Shown here: positions 61,208-64,000 of the stretch, in pieces
Position numbering within the stretch: the stretch's first letter is position 1
Layout: each line of letters begins with the position of its first letter
Source of the DNA: Kosakonia oryzae
GTDB taxonomy: Bacteria; Pseudomonadota; Gammaproteobacteria; Enterobacterales; Enterobacteriaceae
Assembly: GCF_001658025.2 (NCBI RefSeq)
Contig: NZ_CP014007.2
Coordinates: forward strand, 3,968,001 to 4,032,000
Length of the DNA stretch: 64,000 nt
Direction of reading: 5' to 3'
The notes under the pieces: generated by a model
Told to the model about the DNA's origin: nothing
Seen by the model: only the letters and a program-made list of their open reading frames with translations
Database searches by the model: none
Translations under genes and position numbers: made by a program

Positions 61208-63622
61208 TTAACTGCTGAATTGACGAAACAGTGCTTTGCCCTTGAGCAGACGCGCACCAAGCCAACCACCACAGACGGAGAGCAGCAGCGCGCCACACAG
61301 CGGCAGGGTGATCCACAGCCGCCAGTCAGGCTGCCAGGGAAAATCAAACACCCGGGTTTGCAGTACGGCCAGCGCCGTTTCTGCGCCGATGGCCGCCACC
61401 AGCCCGGAGACTGCGCCCAGTAAGGCAAATTCGCACCATAACGTGGCGCGTAACAGCCGCTTCCCCGCGCCCAGTGTGCGATAAACCACCAGTTCCTGGT
61501 GACGCTGACGCATGCCTACCTGAACCTGTGCCAGTAGCAGCAACAGACCGCAGGCAGTGACCAGCACCACCATCACTTCCAGCGCCCGGCTTACCTGCTC
61601 CAGCACCTGGCCGACCTGTTTTAAAATTGCGCCAATATCCAGCAGGCTGACGGTGGGGAATTCCCGGTTAAGCTGAGTCAACATGCTGTTACCATTTTCC
61701 CAGCGGAAGCTGGTCAGCCAGCTTTGCGGCTGACCATCCAGCGCCCCTTGCGGGAAGATAAAGAAGAAATTAGGGCGCATGCTTTCCCAGTCAACTTTAC
61801 GCAAACTGCTGATTCTGGCGCTGAACTCCTGCGTATCGCCCATAAAGGTTACGCTGTCGCCCAGCTTCAAACCAAGCCGTTCTGCCAGCCCCTCTTCGAC
61901 AGAAACTTCACCCGATTTTGGCGGCCAGCTTCCTGCGGTGATCGGATTATGCTCCGGTCTCTGCTGCAGCCAGGTAAGATTCAGTTCACGGTTCAGTGCT
62001 TCATCCTGATTTCCCTCGGTGGATTGACCGTTAATCTGCGTCATCCTGGCCCGCACAATCGGATAGAACGATTCCGGGCGCACATGATGTTCAGCCAGGA
62101 ACGCCTTCATCGGCGCCACCTGCTCCGGCGCGATATTGATCAGGAAATAGTTTGGGCTTTCCGGCGGCAACTGCTGCTGCCAGCGATCCAGCAGATCGCC
62201 GCGCAGTACCAGCAGCATCGCCAGCAACATAAAAGAGAGGGAAAATGCCGACAGTTGACTCAAGGTTGACCACGGTTGGCGCAACAGGCGATTCACCGCC
62301 AGACGCAGCGGTAGCGCTTTCAGGGTCAGCCGTTTTAAAACACTGAGCAGCAGCCAGCCGACCACACCGCATAACAACGCGAGCACTACGGCCCCCGCCA
62401 GCACCGACCACAGCAGCATACTGCCGCCCATCAGCCAGGCCAGCAGCGAAATCGCCACGGCGCAGATGACAGGAATATAGAACTTCAGCGGCCAGACGTT
62501 CGCCACCGCATCGCGGCGCAATACGCGCAACGGCTGCGTGGCTAACAGCAAGCGATAAGGACGTAATCCCACCAGCAGCGAAATCACCACCACCGCGCCA
62601 ACAGCCCACAGCCACGGCCACAAGCTGGCAGGCGGCAGCGCAGCGGGAAGCACCGGTTTGAGCAATACCATCAACACGCTTTCAAAAGCCAACCCCAGTA
62701 CGCCGCCCGTCACCACTGCCAGCGCCAGCACCAATAGCCACTGTCCAACAATCAGCTTGCGCAGTTGCGCGCGCCCGGCGCCAAGGGTTTTCAGCACCGC
62801 CACCAGATCGTAACGGCTGCGACAGTAGTGCGCCATCGCCACGGCCACCGCAGCCACTGCCAGCAGCAGGGTTAGCAGTGCCGAAAGCAGCAGAAACTGC
62901 TGCGAACGCTGAAGCGATTTACCGAGCGCCCCTTCATCCTGTTCCATCCCGTACCAGCGATGCTCCGGTTTTAGCTGCGGCAGCAGCCACTTTTCGTAGG
63001 CGTCGATCTGTGCGGGCGTACCCGCAAATTTTGCGCGCCAGCTTACCCGGCTCCCCGGCTGTACGGCGCCGGTCTTCGCCACATCCGCCGTATTCATCAG
63101 CAGGCGCGGCGCCATCTGGAAGGGGTTGAAACCGGAATCCGGTTCTTGAACCACTTCACCGGCGATATGTAACGTTGCATCGCCAACATCGATCGTATCG
63201 CCAACCTTCAAATTGAGCAGCGCCATCAGCCGTGGCGCCAGCAATACGCTGCCCGCCTGCGGCTTCAGCCCGGCCGGACGGGTTTGCAGCTCGCCATAAA
63301 GCGGGTAAAGATCGTCGACCGCTTTCACATCCGCCAGTTGCGGCGTATCTCCGGCGAAGGTCATGGTGTTAAAGCTGATTTGCTCGTTCACTTTCAGGCC
63401 GAGTTTGCGCGCCTCATCCAGCCATGCTGCAGGGATTTCGCGGGAACTGCGCAGCGCCCGATCGCCAGCCATAAAGTCGCGGCTCTGCTGACTCAGCCCT
63501 TTTTCCATCCGATCGCTGATGTTGCCGAGCGCCAGCACGCAAGCGACAGAAAGGCTGAGCGCCATCCAGACAATCAGCAGCGAGGGCGAGCGCCATTCAC
63601 GCCAGAACCAGCGGGCAATCAT
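61208..63622 (-). CDS. ybbP: ABC transporter permease YbbP
   Basis: 804 residues, the E. coli YbbP length. FtsX-like (MacB) architecture: N-terminal TM (LLIVWMALSLSVACVLALGN), a periplasmic domain (about 40-245), then further TM blocks and a second periplasmic domain, with FtsX core segments such as LVAVLKTLGAGRAQLRKL and ELVVYRTLGAGKRLLRATL. Pairs with ATPase YbbA, its overlapping upstream neighbour; thought to act in export or envelope lipid handling together with TesA context. Confidence 0.93.
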   Translation of the reverse strand: MIARWFWREWRSPSLLIVWMALSLSVACVLALGNISDRMEKGLSQQSRDFMAGDRALRSSREIPAAWLDEARKLGLKVNEQISFNTMTFAGDTPQLADVKAVDDLYPLYGELQTRPAGLKPQAGSVLLAPRLMALLNLKVGDTIDVGDATLHIAGEVVQEPDSGFNPFQMAPRLLMNTADVAKTGAVQPGSRVSWRAKFAGTPAQIDAYEKWLLPQLKPEHRWYGMEQDEGALGKSLQRSQQFLLLSALLTLLLAVAAVAVAMAHYCRSRYDLVAVLKTLGAGRAQLRKLIVGQWLLVLALAVVTGGVLGLAFESVLMVLLKPVLPAALPPASLWPWLWAVGAVVVISLLVGLRPYRLLLATQPLRVLRRDAVANVWPLKFYIPVICAVAISLLAWLMGGSMLLWSVLAGAVVLALLCGVVGWLLLSVLKRLTLKALPLRLAVNRLLRQPWSTLSQLSAFSLSFMLLAMLLVLRGDLLDRWQQQLPPESPNYFLINIAPEQVAPMKAFLAEHHVRPESFYPIVRARMTQINGQSTEGNQDEALNRELNLTWLQQRPEHNPITAGSWPPKSGEVSVEEGLAERLGLKLGDSVTFMGDTQEFSARISSLRKVDWESMRPNFFFIFPQGALDGQPQSWLTSFRWENGNSMLTQLNREFPTVSLLDIGAILKQVGQVLEQVSRALEVMVVLVTACGLLLLLAQVQVGMRQRHQELVVYRTLGAGKRLLRATLWCEFALLGAVSGLVAAIGAETALAVLQTRVFDFPWQPDWRLWITLPLCGALLLSVCGGWLGARLLKGKALFRQFSS

Positions 63623-64000
63623 GCTTCCTCCCGCAGTTCGCCATTAACCAGACGTAAGCGCCGGTTGCAGCGCGCCGCCAGCTGCGAATCATGCGTCACC
63701 AGAATTAATGTTGTGCCGTGCTGCTGATTCATGGAAAACAGCAGGTCGGCGATTTTGTCGCCGGTCTGTCGATCGAGGTTACCGGTGGGTTCATCGGCAA
63801 ACAGCACGGCCGGACGACCGTTAAAGGCGCGCGCCAGCGCCACTCGCTGCTGCTCGCCGCCAGAAAGTTGCGCAGGCAGGTGATCGAGGCGCTTGCCCAG
63901 CCCCAGCTCTTCCAGCAGGGCTTTAGCGCTGCCGCGGCTTTGGCCGCCGTTTTCTCCGCGCAGCAGGGCGGGTAACTCTACGTTTTCCAGAGCATTAAGC
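63619..64000 (-). CDS. ybbA: ABC transporter ATPase YbbA (N-terminal part beyond window)
   Basis: C-terminal 126 residues visible; the frame is open to the window edge. Signature [15 protein letters not shown], Walker [15 protein letters not shown]-loop [11 protein letters not shown]. This is the LolD/MacB-like export ATPase class. Its stop overlaps the ybbP start by 4 bp (translationally coupled). Confidence 0.93.
   Translation of the reverse strand, partial: LNALENVELPALLRGENGGQSRGSAKALLEELGLGKRLDHLPAQLSGGEQQRVALARAFNGRPAVLFADEPTGNLDRQTGDKIADLLFSMNQQHGTTLILVTHDSQLAARCNRRLRLVNGELREEA

Overview
The window is a chromosomal segment of a Gram-negative enterobacterium. Core genes are near-identical in type and order to those of Escherichia and relatives: folD-ybcJ, cysS, ppiB-lpxH, purEK, selU, ybbA-ybbP and the scpA-argK-scpB-scpC operon with its LysR neighbour. 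The accessory genes point to a plant-associated lifestyle: a LuxR solo with the plant-signal signature next to a proline-iminopeptidase-like gene, a KdgM porin with a periplasmic family-2 pectate lyase, and many sensory proteins. A Kosakonia-like or related endophytic member of Enterobacteriaceae fits best, but this is inference and I could not test it.

Layout. 1-2.3 kb: LuxR solo (cut by the window edge), lux-box-like dyad, pip-like hydrolase, second HTH regulator. 2.7-2.85 kb: a compact multi-stem RNA resembling phage C4 antisense RNA. 3.0-5.9 kb: kdgM and PL2 pectate lyase, then a small membrane protein. 6-9 kb (minus strand): Old Yellow Enzyme, PhnD-like protein, fatty acid desaturase. 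9-12.3 kb: LysR regulator divergent from a four-gene SDR/NTF2/VOC/monooxygenase operon. 12.7-15 kb: catecholate siderophore receptor. 15.6-20.2 kb: BamA paralogue with a small partner gene, H-NS paralogue, Cys-rich protein of unknown function. 20.6-27 kb: methylmalonyl-CoA mutase (Sbm) pathway. 27.4-30 kb: autotransporter.

30.4-39.3 kb is a same-strand signalling block: CHASE4-PAS-GGDEF-EAL protein, chemoreceptor, FIST-domain protein, sensorless histidine kinase, REC-HDOD and REC-degenerate HD-GYP. The last four genes are translationally coupled or nearly so, and resemble a NosP/FIST-type sensing pathway feeding chemotaxis and c-di-GMP control. 39.7-44.4 kb: a small heat-shock protein whose Shine-Dalgarno sequence lies in a fourU-like hairpin, a small protein, and a MipA-family protein divergent from an OmpR-type two-component system.

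44.4-45.2 kb holds a decayed tyrosine-integrase fragment beside tRNA-Arg(TCT), the scar of a lost integrated element. From 45.5 kb the core order resumes. It is interrupted by a PTS EIICB plus LacI-type regulator, apparently inserted between ybcJ and ybcI and leaving only the 3' part of ybcI, and by an AT-rich pair of related hypothetical genes between purK and selU. The end holds a methionine-type ABC transporter, a general porin, ybbP and the C-terminal part of ybbA (cut by the window edge).

Points most worth follow-up: the LuxR solo/pip pair, the FIST-kinase-HDOD-degenerate HD-GYP system, the C4-like RNA, the candidate thermometer, and the BamA paralogue with its small partner.
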